NCBI RefSeq assembly: GCF_000016185.1
Contig: NC_011420.2
Location: forward strand, 578,501 to 642,500
Direction of reading: 5' to 3'
Length of the DNA stretch: 64,000 nt
DNA from: Rhodospirillum centenum SW
GTDB taxonomy: Bacteria; Pseudomonadota; Alphaproteobacteria; Azospirillales; Azospirillaceae
The notes beneath the pieces were generated by a model. That model ran no database searches. It was not told the DNA's origin and saw only the letters and a list, made by a program, of their open reading frames with translations. This document shows, piece after piece, positions 18,312-26,501 of the stretch (the stretch's first letter is position 1; every line of letters begins with the position of its first letter). A program made the translations under genes and the position numbers.

Positions 18312-19292
18312 GTGACCATCGACGTGACCGCACCCGGCCAGCGGCCTTCCGCGCAGCCCGAGCCCGCCCCGCCGCGCATCATCATGTGCGCCCCCGATCA
18401 TTTCGAGGTCAGCTACACCATCAATCCCTGGATGCGCCCCGACGAATGGGAGGCCCGGCGGTCGGAGCTGAGCGGGGCCGCCGCCGCCGGCTGGTCGGCG
18501 CTGCGCCGCCGCCTGCAACAGCTCGGCGCGGCCGTCGAGCTGGTGGCGCCGCGCTCCGGCCTGCCCGATCTGGTCTTCACCGCGAACGCCGCGGTCGTGC
18601 TGGACGGCAAGGCGCTGGTCGCCCGCTTCCGCCATCCCGAGCGCCGGCCGGAGGAGCCGCACTTCCGCCGCTTCTTCGACGGGCTGGCCGCCCGCGGGCT
18701 GCTGGACGAGGTCCACGACATGCCGCCGGGCGTCTGCCTGGAAGGGGCGGGGGACTGCGTCCACGACGCCGGGCGGGGCGTCTTCTTCCTGGGCCATGGC
18801 TTCCGCTCCGACCGGGAGGCCGCGGCGGTCGTGGCCGACCTGTTCGGGGAGGAGGTGGAGCCGCTGGAACTGGTGGACCCGCGTTTCTACCACATGGACA
18901 CCGCCCTCTGCCCGCTCTCGGGCGGCGAGGTGCTGTACGTGCCGGGCGCCTTCTCCGCCGAGGGGCGCGGCCGGCTGCGCGAGCGGATCGGGGCCGACCG
19001 GCTGATCGAGGTGCCGGAGGCGGATGCCGTGCGGCTGGCCGCCAACGCCGTCAATCTCGGCCGCGACGTGGTGCTGGCCGAGGCGTCGGACGATCTGAAG
19101 GCGGCGCTGGCCGAGCGGGGCTACAGCGTCCACGAGGTGCCGATCCGCAGCTTCGGGCTTTCCGGCGGATCGGCCTTCTGCCTGACCCTGCGGCTGGACC
19201 GCCGTTCCAACCGCCGCTCCGGCCGCCCTGTCGGCGGGACCGGGCCGGGGGCGGCCGCCGACGCACCGGGTCAGCCCGCGCTGCTGGACTGA
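18312..19292 (+). CDS. Guanidino-group hydrolase, arginine deiminase/dihydrolase superfamily
   Basis: 326-residue pentein-fold enzyme. Catalytic residues can be placed: Cys290 in GGSAFCLTL, His194 in FYHMDTALC, Glu144 and Asp148 in CLEGAGDCV, and Asn92 in VFTANAAVV. The N-terminal CAPDHFEVSYTINPWM closely resembles the start of cyanobacterial arginine dihydrolase (ArgZ/AgrE), which converts arginine directly to ornithine, CO2 and ammonia; dimethylargininase and arginine deiminase share the fold. Position directly after ornithine aminotransferase favours an ornithine-producing activity. GTG start with a gaggac stretch upstream. The C-terminal ~35 residues are Arg/Gly/Pro-rich and look disordered. 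Exact substrate not provable from sequence. Confidence 0.85.
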   Translation: MTIDVTAPGQRPSAQPEPAPPRIIMCAPDHFEVSYTINPWMRPDEWEARRSELSGAAAAGWSALRRRLQQLGAAVELVAPRSGLPDLVFTANAAVVLDGKALVARFRHPERRPEEPHFRRFFDGLAARGLLDEVHDMPPGVCLEGAGDCVHDAGRGVFFLGHGFRSDREAAAVVADLFGEEVEPLELVDPRFYHMDTALCPLSGGEVLYVPGAFSAEGRGRLRERIGADRLIEVPEADAVRLAANAVNLGRDVVLAEASDDLKAALAERGYSVHEVPIRSFGLSGGSAFCLTLRLDRRSNRRSGRPVGGTGPGAAADAPGQPALLD

Positions 19293-19345
19293 TCCGGCGG
19301 CATCGGACAAGCTGGCGCCCGCGGAAACCGGGGGCCGGGGAGGCC

Positions 19346-19843
19346 ATGCGACGCAGGCTGGACCAGATCGACCTGAGAATCCTCCAGGAACTCCAGGACG
19401 ACGGGCGCATCACCAACCAGGCCCTGTCCGAGCGGGTGGGGCTGTCGCCCCGTCCCTGCCTGGAACGGGTGCGCCGGCTGGAGAAGGAGGGGCTGATCGT
19501 CCGCTACCAGGCGCTGGTGGACGTGCGCAAGCTGCAGTCCTGCGTCTTCGTGCTGGCCCAGGTGGCGCTGGAGAAGCAGGGCAGGGACGCGCGGCACCGC
19601 TTCGAGCGGCGCCTGCGCGACACGCCCGAGGTGATCGAGTGCTTCGAGGTCAGCGGCCCCTTCGACTACATCGCCAAGCTGGTGTGCGAGGACCTGGACG
19701 CCTATCAGGACCTGACCACGGGCTGGATCGACGACCCCGAACTGGGCGTCGCCCGCGTCGTCACCAACGTGGTGCTGCGGCCGGTGCGCGACTTCGGCCG
19801 CTATCCCATCTTCGCCGGCGAGGGGCCGGCATCCGCGGGATAG
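19346..19843 (+). CDS. Lrp/AsnC family transcriptional regulator
   Basis: 165-residue regulator. An N-terminal winged helix-turn-helix (LDQIDLRILQELQDDGRITN, then LSERVGLSPRPCLERVRRLE) occupies residues 5-65, and an AsnC-type ligand-binding RAM domain (about 70-150; VIECFEVSGPFDYIAKLVCE) follows. It is the third gene of the rocD cluster, 53 bp after the guanidino-hydrolase. Lrp relatives such as PutR/ArgP-like activators control ornithine, arginine and proline catabolism in alphaproteobacteria, so it probably senses one of these amino acids and controls the upstream genes. It converges on the ArsR gene with a 19-bp gap. Confidence 0.92.
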   Translation: MRRRLDQIDLRILQELQDDGRITNQALSERVGLSPRPCLERVRRLEKEGLIVRYQALVDVRKLQSCVFVLAQVALEKQGRDARHRFERRLRDTPEVIECFEVSGPFDYIAKLVCEDLDAYQDLTTGWIDDPELGVARVVTNVVLRPVRDFGRYPIFAGEGPASAG

Positions 19844-19862
19844 GGCCGGGTGCGGGAGGGGG

Positions 19863-20219
19863 TCAGAACCCGACCGGCTCCGGCGCACAGGGCGGGCTCT
19901 TGCCGTCGCGGCGCACGCGCGGCCCCTCGCTCCCGAACAGCTCCAGGAGCGAGGCCATGATGAGCGGGGCGGCGTCGCCGTTCAGCGAGTAGTAGATGGT
20001 CTGGGCGCTGCGGCGGGTCCGCACCAGCTTGTCCCGGCGCAGCCGGGCAAGGTGCTGCGACAGGGCCGACTGGGACAGGCCCACCAGACGCTCCAGCTCA
20101 CCGACCGATCGCTCCTGCTCCATCAGGTGGCAGAGGATCAGGATGCGGCGCTCGTTCGCCATCGCCTTGAGCAAGGCGGCGGCCCGGCGTGCGTTGACTT
20201 TGAGGACGTTCACATTCAT
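19863..20219 (-). CDS. ArsR-family regulator, BigR/SqrR-like
   Basis: 118-residue winged-helix repressor. The HTH core SVGELERLVGLSQSALSQHL and the wing VRTRRSAQTIYYSL are typical of ArsR proteins, and the metal-binding ELCVC motif of ArsR/SmtB sensors is absent. The placement of Cys30 (LILCHLMEQERSV) and the HTH wording resemble the persulfide sensors BigR and SqrR. In those proteins a second Cys lies about 66 residues later; here that place (residue 96) is Gly, and the only other Cys is Cys111, in a C-terminal tail. It is divergent from a tusA-like sulfur carrier gene, which supports a reactive-sulfur role. That function is inference. Confidence 0.85.
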   Translation of the reverse strand: MNVNVLKVNARRAAALLKAMANERRILILCHLMEQERSVGELERLVGLSQSALSQHLARLRRDKLVRTRRSAQTIYYSLNGDAAPLIMASLLELFGSEGPRVRRDGKSPPCAPEPVGF

Positions 20220-20316
20220 GTCAGGGAAATCGGTCGCGCGGCCGTCCGGTCAAGCGGTTCCGGAAAAATTAAGAAAAACACCCTCGGCGCGAACAGAAAC
20301 AAGGGAAACTCCCCCG

Positions 20317-20547
20317 ATGGATGCCGACCGCAGCCTGGACTGCACCGGCCTGGTCTGCCCGCTTCCGGTCCTGCGGGCGCGCAAGGTGCTGAGCGGCATG
20401 GCGCCGGGCCAGGTGCTGGCGGTCAGCGCCACCGATCCCGCCGCCCCGCGCGACTTCGACGCGTTCTGCGCCGCCGCCGGCCACACCCTGCTGGACCGGG
20501 AGGAGCGCGACGGCGTCTTCGGCTTCCGCATCCGGCGCGGCGGCTGA
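20317..20547 (+). CDS. TusA-family sulfurtransferase
   Basis: 76-residue sulfur carrier with the family signature DCTGLVCPLPVLRARK at residues 8-23; Cys14 of the CPxP motif is the expected persulfide-carrying residue, and Cys9 is an additional cysteine often seen. TusA proteins pass sulfur for tRNA thiolation, molybdopterin or sulfur oxidation. The 97-bp region shared with the divergent ArsR gene should hold its promoter and operator; it is relatively AT-rich (attaagaaaaaca at about 20268-20280). The next gene, an HDAC-like protein, starts 97 bp downstream and may be separate. Confidence 0.9.
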   Translation: MDADRSLDCTGLVCPLPVLRARKVLSGMAPGQVLAVSATDPAAPRDFDAFCAAAGHTLLDREERDGVFGFRIRRGG

Positions 20548-20644
20548 CCCGGCCCGGCAAACATCGGCCCCATCACAGATTCTTCATGAATCCCGATGCC
20601 GTTTGCGGGATGATGCGGGTGGAGGAAGCCACCCAGGAAAAACG

Positions 20645-21571
20645 ATGCATACGGCGTTGTTCACCCACTCCGCCTGTCTCGACCACGACACGGGCGAGGG
20701 GCATCCCGAATGCCAGGAGCGGCTGCGGGCCGTGCTGCGGGCGCTGGAGGATGAGGCCTTCATGTTCCTGGACCGGCGCGAAGCCCCCCGCGTGACGCGG
20801 GAACAGCTTGAGCGCGTCCACCCGGCCAGCTACCTCGACAGCCTGGAAGCGGCCATGCCGCAGAGCGGCTACGCCACCCTGGATGCCGACACCCTGGTCT
20901 CCCCCGGCTCGTGGGAAGCCGCCCTGCGCTCGGCCGGCGCCGTCTGCGCCGCCATCGACGCCGTGCTGGCGGGGGAGGCCCGCAACGCCTTCTGCGCCGT
21001 CCGCCCGCCCGGCCACCATGCCGAACCCGACAAGGCCATGGGCTTCTGCCTGTTCAACAATGTCGCGGTCGGGGCTGCCCATGCCCGGGCCTGCGGGCTG
21101 CGCCGGGTGGCCATCATCGACTTCGACGTCCACCACGGCAACGGCACCCAGACCTACTGCCAGCACGACCCGTCCCTGCTCTATCTCTCCACCCACCAGT
21201 GGCCGCTCTATCCCGGCACCGGCTCCGCGCGGGAGCACGGCGACTACGACAACGTGGTGAACGCCTGCCTGGGGCCGATGTCCGGCAGCCCGGAGTTCCG
21301 CCACGCGGTGCAGACCAAGCTGCTGCCGCGGCTGGACGCCTTCCGGCCGGAGATCCTGCTGATCTCCGCCGGGTTCGACGCGCACAGCCGCGACCCCATG
21401 GCCGGCCTGCACCTGATGGAGGACGATTTCGCCTGGGTGACGGAGAAGCTGGGGGAGGTGGCGGCGAAGCACGCAGCAGGTCGCATGGTGTCCGCCCTCG
21501 AAGGCGGGTACGATCTGCGCGCCTTGGCCAACTCCGCCGCCGTCCACGTCAAGGTGCTGATGGCGGTCTAG
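20645..21571 (+). CDS. Histone deacetylase-family amidohydrolase
   Basis: 308-residue zinc-dependent deacetylase of the HDAC/acetylpolyamine amidohydrolase fold. The catalytic set is intact: His124/His125 in PPGHHAE, the zinc ligands Asp161 and His163 in DFDVHHGNGTQ, and the third metal Asp in SAGFDAHSRDP, plus the glycine-rich end SALEGGYDL. In bacteria these enzymes act on acetylated polyamines, acetoin-linked proteins or other small amides; the substrate cannot be told here. In Rhodospirillales this gene is commonly found just before xseB-ispA-dxs, as seen here, so the position is ordinary. Confidence 0.9.
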   Translation: MHTALFTHSACLDHDTGEGHPECQERLRAVLRALEDEAFMFLDRREAPRVTREQLERVHPASYLDSLEAAMPQSGYATLDADTLVSPGSWEAALRSAGAVCAAIDAVLAGEARNAFCAVRPPGHHAEPDKAMGFCLFNNVAVGAAHARACGLRRVAIIDFDVHHGNGTQTYCQHDPSLLYLSTHQWPLYPGTGSAREHGDYDNVVNACLGPMSGSPEFRHAVQTKLLPRLDAFRPEILLISAGFDAHSRDPMAGLHLMEDDFAWVTEKLGEVAAKHAAGRMVSALEGGYDLRALANSAAVHVKVLMAV

Positions 21572-21572
21572 C

Positions 21573-21601
21573 TTGCGGTGATGCGCCAGTGGTCATAGAG
21601 T
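21573..21601 (+). promoter_or_regulatory. Candidate sigma-70 promoter for xseB-ispA-dxs
   Basis: TTGCGG at 21573-21578 and TAGAGT at 21596-21601 are spaced by 17 bp, starting right after the HDAC-like stop codon and 29 bp before xseB. Each box matches four of six consensus positions. The alternative is that the operon is read through from the upstream gene. Confidence 0.35.
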
Positions 21602-21629
21602 CTCCGGCTCCGCAACGGAACCTGCCGAC

Positions 21630-21881
21630 ATGACCGATTCCAGTCTGCCGTCCGACATCGCGGCCCTGTCCTTCGAGGACGCCCTTGCCGAGCTGGAGCG
21701 CATCGTGCGCCAGCTCGAAGAGGGCAAAGCCCGGCTGGACGACGCCATTCGATTCTATGAACGCGGGACGCTTCTGAAGCGGCATTGCGAGATGAAACTC
21801 CGCGATGCGCAGCAGAAGGTGGACCGCATCACCGTCGCGGCCGACGGCGCGCTTGCCGCCGAACCGGCGCGGCTCGACTGA
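21630..21881 (+). CDS. xseB: Exodeoxyribonuclease VII small subunit
   Basis: 83-residue helical protein that assembles around XseA to form exonuclease VII. The family core LSFEDALAELERIVRQLEEG and the helix KARLDDAIRFYERGTLLKRHCEMKLRDAQQKVDRI are split by a short turn, exactly the expected hairpin. Length is normal (about 80). ispA begins 14 bp after the stop, which is the standard xseB-ispA-dxs arrangement. Confidence 0.95.
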   Translation: MTDSSLPSDIAALSFEDALAELERIVRQLEEGKARLDDAIRFYERGTLLKRHCEMKLRDAQQKVDRITVAADGALAAEPARLD

Positions 21882-21895
21882 CGCCTCATTTCCGG

Positions 21896-22795
21896 ATGCC
21901 CAGCTTGCCCAAGACGCTCACCGCCGCCATGGCCGACACCGTCGAACAGGTGGAAGCCGCCATCGACGTCCTGTTGCCCCGTGTCGACCTGCCCGAAGCC
22001 CGCCTGTTCGAGGCGATGCGCTACGGCTGCCTCGGCGGCGGCAAGAGGTTGCGTCCCTTCCTGGTCATGGAAAGCGCGCGCCTGTTCGGGGTGAACCCGG
22101 CCTGCGCCCTGCGCGCGGCGGCGGCGGTGGAGTTCATCCACTGCTACAGCCTGGTCCATGACGATCTGCCGGCGATGGACGATTCCGACCTGCGCCGCGG
22201 CCGCCCGACCCTGCATCTGGAGTATGACGAGGCCACGGCGATCCTGGCGGGCGACGCCCTGCTGACGGTGGCTTTCGAGATCCTGGCCGATCCGGAGACG
22301 CACGAGGATGCGCAGGTGCGCTGCCGTCTCGTCTCCGCCCTGGCCAAGGCGGCCGGCCCGCGCGGCATGGTCGGCGGTCAGATGCTGGACCTGATGGCCG
22401 AGGACCGGACCTTCGACATCGGCGCCATCACCCGGCTGCAGCGCCTGAAGACCGGGGAGCTGATCGCCTTCTCCGCGACGGCCGGTGCGATCCTAGGTCG
22501 CGCTTCCCCGCCGCAGCATCATGCGCTTCAAGCATACGCGCACGACCTGGGCCTCGCCTTCCAGATCGCCGACGACCTGCTGGACGTCGAGGGGACCGAG
22601 GCCGAGACCGGGAAGTCCGTGGGCCGCGACGAGGGCGCCAACAAGGCGACCTTCGTGTCGATCCTGGGCGTGGAACGGGCGCGCGAGCAGGCAGGCCGCC
22701 TCGCCGATCAGGCGATGGCGCACCTGGATATTTTCGAGGACCGGGCGGACATGCTGAAGCAGGTCGCCCGCTACGTTGTCGATCGGCGTTCGTGA
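21896..22795 (+). CDS. ispA: Polyprenyl (farnesyl/geranyl) diphosphate synthase
   Basis: 299-residue trans-prenyltransferase condensing isopentenyl diphosphate with allylic diphosphates. The first aspartate-rich motif DDLPAMDD lies at 89-96, the second (DDLLD) near 222, and the [11 protein letters not shown] diphosphate-binding loop at 48-58. The His-Cys-Tyr before the first motif ([10 protein letters not shown]) is typical of bacterial C15 synthases. The chain-length residue pattern was not analysed further. It shares a unit with xseB and dxs, supplying the isoprenoid pathway downstream of DXS. Confidence 0.94.
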   Translation: MPSLPKTLTAAMADTVEQVEAAIDVLLPRVDLPEARLFEAMRYGCLGGGKRLRPFLVMESARLFGVNPACALRAAAAVEFIHCYSLVHDDLPAMDDSDLRRGRPTLHLEYDEATAILAGDALLTVAFEILADPETHEDAQVRCRLVSALAKAAGPRGMVGGQMLDLMAEDRTFDIGAITRLQRLKTGELIAFSATAGAILGRASPPQHHALQAYAHDLGLAFQIADDLLDVEGTEAETGKSVGRDEGANKATFVSILGVERAREQAGRLADQAMAHLDIFEDRADMLKQVARYVVDRRS

Positions 22796-22839
22796 TGCCC
22801 CCCGCAGACGGCGGCCCGGCGCTTGGTGGAAGGAATGGG

Positions 22840-24768
22840 ATGATGGTGGAGTCGAAGACGCCGTTGCTCGACACGGTCAATACGCCGGAGGATCTGCGCA
22901 AGCTCGACCCCTCGCAACTGCGGCAGTTCGCGGACGAACTGCGCACGGAGACGATCAACGCCGTCTCCGTGACCGGCGGCCATCTCGGCGCCGGGCTGGG
23001 TGTCGTCGAGCTGACGGTCGCCCTGCACTATGTCTTCAACACCCCGGCGGACCGGCTGATCTGGGACGTCGGCCACCAGTGCTATCCGCACAAGATCCTG
23101 ACCGGGCGGCGCGACCGCATCCGCACCCTGCGCATGGGCGGCGGCCTGTCGGGCTTCACCAAGCGGGCGGAGAGCGAGTACGACCCCTTCGGCGCCGGGC
23201 ACAGCTCGACCAGCATCTCCGCCGCCCTGGGCATGGCGGTGGGGCGCGACCAGCTCGGCCACAAGAACCACGTCATCTGCGTCATCGGTGACGGCTCCAT
23301 CAGCGCCGGCATGGCCTACGAGGCCATGAACAACGCGGGCGCGATGAACAGCCGCATGATCGTCATCCTGAACGACAACGACATGTCCATCGCCCCGCCG
23401 GTGGGCGCGATGAGCGGCTACCTGTCGCGGCTGATCTCCTCGCGCCAGTACCGCGGCCTGCGCGAGCTGGGCAAGCAGGTGGCCGAGCGGCTGCCGCGGC
23501 CCTTGCAGGAGGCCGCCCGCCGGGCCGAGGAATACGCCCGCGGCTTCGTCACCGGCGGCACGCTGTTCGAGGAGATGGGCTTCTACTATGTGGGGCCGAT
23601 CGACGGACACAACCTGGACCACCTGCTGCCGGTCCTGGAGAACATCCGCGACGACCAGGGCACCGGCCCCGTCCTGATCCATGCCGTGACCCAGAAGGGC
23701 CGCGGCTACGGCCCGGCCGAGCGGTCCGCGGACAAGCTGCACGCCGTCAGCAAGTTCGACGTCATCACCGGCGCCCAGGCGAAGGCGAAGGCGAACGCGC
23801 CGAGCTACACCCGGGTCTTCGCCGACAGCCTGATCCAGGAGGCCGAGGCCGACAGCCGCGTCGTCGCCATCACCGCGGCCATGCCGTCGGGCACCGGCCT
23901 GGATCTGTTCGAGAAGCGTTTCCCCGACCGCACCTACGATGTCGGGATCGCCGAGCAGCATGCGGTCACCTTCGCCGCCGGCCTCGCGGCGGAGGGGCTG
24001 AAGCCGTTCTGCGCCATCTACTCCACCTTCCTGCAGCGCGCCTACGACCAGGTGGTCCACGACGTCTGCATCCAGAACCTGCCGGTGCGCTTCGCCATCG
24101 ACCGCGCCGGTCTGGTCGGGTCGGACGGCTGCACCCATGCCGGCAGCTTCGACGTCGCCTATCTCGGCTGCGTGCCGAACATCGTCATCATGGCGGCGGC
24201 GGACGAGGCCGAGCTGAAGCACATGGTCGCCACGGCTGCGGCCTACGACCACGGCCCCATCGCCGTGCGCTATCCGCGCGGCGAGGGCGTCGGTCTGGAG
24301 ATGCCGGAGCGCGGTCAGGTGCTGGAGATCGGCAAGGGCCGCATCGTGAAGGAGGGCACGAAGGTCGCCATCCTGTCGCTGGGCACCCGCCTGAAGGAGG
24401 CCCTGCTGGCGGCGGAGGACCTGAACGCCCGCGGTCTTTCCACCACCGTGGCGGACGCCCGCTTCGCCAAGCCGATCGACGAGGCGCTGATCCGCCGGCT
24501 GGCGCAGGACCATGAGGTGCTGATCACCGTCGAGGAAGGCTCGATCGGCGGATTCGGCAGCTACGTGCTGCACTTCCTGGCGCAGTCCGGCCTCCTCGAC
24601 CAGGGCCTGAAGGTGCGGCCGATGGTGCTGCCCGACATCTTCCAGGACCAGGACGCGCCCGCGAAGCAGTACGACGAGGCCGGGCTGAACGCCCGCCACA
24701 TCGTGGAGACGGCGCTGAAGGCGCTGGGCACGGGTCTGGCGGCGGAAACCCCGGCGGCGCGGGCCTGA
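22840..24768 (+). CDS. dxs: 1-deoxy-D-xylulose-5-phosphate synthase
   Basis: 642-residue thiamine-diphosphate enzyme, first step of the MEP isoprenoid pathway (pyruvate + glyceraldehyde 3-phosphate). The TPP motif [18 protein letters not shown] is followed by the Asn of ILNDNDMSI, the transketolase-type pyrimidine domain contains the catalytic Glu in [15 protein letters not shown], and the C-terminal transketolase domain is complete. The double ATG start (ATGATG at 22840) follows a ggaaggaatggg sequence; the open frame upstream reaches back to 22792 but overlaps the ispA end. A rho-independent terminator follows at 24793. Confidence 0.97.
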   Translation: MMVESKTPLLDTVNTPEDLRKLDPSQLRQFADELRTETINAVSVTGGHLGAGLGVVELTVALHYVFNTPADRLIWDVGHQCYPHKILTGRRDRIRTLRMGGGLSGFTKRAESEYDPFGAGHSSTSISAALGMAVGRDQLGHKNHVICVIGDGSISAGMAYEAMNNAGAMNSRMIVILNDNDMSIAPPVGAMSGYLSRLISSRQYRGLRELGKQVAERLPRPLQEAARRAEEYARGFVTGGTLFEEMGFYYVGPIDGHNLDHLLPVLENIRDDQGTGPVLIHAVTQKGRGYGPAERSADKLHAVSKFDVITGAQAKAKANAPSYTRVFADSLIQEAEADSRVVAITAAMPSGTGLDLFEKRFPDRTYDVGIAEQHAVTFAAGLAAEGLKPFCAIYSTFLQRAYDQVVHDVCIQNLPVRFAIDRAGLVGSDGCTHAGSFDVAYLGCVPNIVIMAAADEAELKHMVATAAAYDHGPIAVRYPRGEGVGLEMPERGQVLEIGKGRIVKEGTKVAILSLGTRLKEALLAAEDLNARGLSTTVADARFAKPIDEALIRRLAQDHEVLITVEEGSIGGFGSYVLHFLAQSGLLDQGLKVRPMVLPDIFQDQDAPAKQYDEAGLNARHIVETALKALGTGLAAETPAARA

Positions 24769-24792
24769 CCGTCCCGTCACCGGATGCGCGAA

Positions 24793-24823
24793 GGCCGCGC
24801 CGGAGGGGTCCGGCGCGGCCTTT
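24793..24823 (+). terminator. Rho-independent terminator after dxs
   Basis: Perfect 12-bp stem GGCCGCGCCGGA / TCCGGCGCGGCC (24793-24804 and 24809-24820) with a GGGG loop, then TTT. It lies 25 bp after the dxs stop and marks the end of the xseB-ispA-dxs unit. Confidence 0.85.
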
Positions 24824-24829
24824 GTCGTG

Positions 24830-25228
24830 TCATGGGGGCTGGCAGGGGCCGTCCGCCGCCGACAGGGCACGGATCTCGGCCAGGAAGAGCGCCGCATCCT
24901 CGCTGTGGATCCGCGTCTCCTCCTCCGAGGGATCGCGCCCGGAACAGTCCGTCTCCATCCGGGCGGCGAAGGCGGCGCTGTAGCGTTCCATGGCATCGAG
25001 CGACAGACGGCCGGTCACAGCACCAGCCGCTGGCCCAGCAGGGTCCGCACCCCGGCATGTGCGCGCGGAAACAGGCCCAGAGCGGCCAGCGCCGCGGATG
25101 CCGCATGGAACATGGCGTAGCAGGCGCGGTTCAGCGCGGTCCCGGCGAAGCCGCCGGCGAGGGTGGGCTGCCGCCAGGGTCTGCTCTGCCCGTGCCAGCA
25201 GGATCTGGACGGACGGTTCCGTCGTCAC
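24830..25228 (-). pseudogene. HEPN-domain protein, broken by two compensating frameshifts
   Basis: Reading from the GTG at 25228, the frame gives TEPSVQILLARAEQTLAAA, then nonsense, and recovers after about 25016 with TGRLSLDAMERYSAAF and a normal helical end to the stop at 24830. The missing middle is found in the neighbouring frame as TLAGGFAGTALNRACYAMFH and SAALAALGLFPRAHAG, ending in a stop at 25015-25017. Removing one base near 25160 and adding one near 25016 would give a single HEPN domain of about 130 residues with an R-x6-H motif (RACYAMFH). So either two indels have broken the gene or there are two sequence errors. HEPN proteins pair with MNT nucleotidyltransferases as toxin-antitoxin modules; a possible MNT remnant lies just upstream. 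Confidence 0.6.
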
Positions 25229-25414
25229 ACCGCGCCCCGTCGCGCACGACCTTCCGGTAGAAGGGATGCTGCTGGTCGATCCCCTTCACCGTCCGCAGCA
25301 CGGGCGAGATGATGCCCCTGTCCCGCAGTTCGATCGGCACCGCCAGCCGGGTAAGCTGACGCTGTTCGGCCGCCCGGGGCGGATGCGCGCGTCCATGGGG
25401 CGCAGCATAGCACC
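25229..25414 (-). pseudogene. Possible remnant of an MNT-type nucleotidyltransferase C-terminus
   Basis: Directly upstream of the broken HEPN gene on the same strand, an open stretch reads QRQLTRLAVPIELRDRGII and then VKGIDQQHPFYRKVVRDG, a typical C-terminal ending of minimal nucleotidyltransferases (…HPFYR.V.RDG). No N-terminal catalytic GSxxxGxxxxxSDxD segment is found before the entericidin gene, only about 60 residues are left, and there is no proper start. It therefore looks like the tail of a truncated MNT partner. The match is short, so this is a tentative call. Confidence 0.4.
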
Positions 25415-25463
25415 GCTGCCCCGGCGCGGGGAGGCGCGGGTTTGACCGGACCCGGGCGGGCGG

Positions 25464-25619
25464 CTACTTCTTCCCCTTCTGCCCGGCGCCTTCGATGGCC
25501 TGACCGGCCTTCTGGATATCCTTGCCGATGCCCTCGACGGTGTTGCAGGCGGCAAGGGCGAACAGGGCCGCGGCCAGCGTGAGGGCGGCGGCGATGCGGT
25601 GGCGTGGCGTGCGCTGCAT
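25464..25619 (-). CDS. Entericidin A/B-like small lipoprotein
   Basis: 51-residue precursor with an n-region (MQRTPRHR), a hydrophobic stretch (IAAALTLAAALFALAAC) whose LAAC lipobox places the lipid-anchored Cys at residue 25, and a mature peptide of 27 residues, NTVEGIGKDIQKAGQAIEGA and a lysine tail, the entericidin signature. Entericidins are small membrane-active lipoproteins of uncertain function, in E. coli a toxin/antidote pair; here only one is present. It stands alone between the MNT/HEPN remnant and tlyA, and its start is 55 bp from the divergent tlyA start. Confidence 0.85.
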   Translation of the reverse strand: MQRTPRHRIAAALTLAAALFALAACNTVEGIGKDIQKAGQAIEGAGQKGKK

Positions 25620-25674
25620 GGCTGTCCCGGCGGATGGAAACCCGAACGGCCCCCTTACCACGAACGTGCGAACC

Positions 25675-26424
<750 letters not shown>

Positions 26425-26501
26425 GGCAGGGGCTCGGAGGCACCGCCGCCCCGCCGGGACGGGTCCCGGCAGGGCGGTCGGCGGCGGACTCAGCGATGGC
26501 T

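Noticed and set aside
25015-25228. Programmed frameshifting in the HEPN gene
   Set aside because: No slippery heptamer was seen at the two switch sites, and two opposite shifts would be needed; decay or sequence error is simpler.
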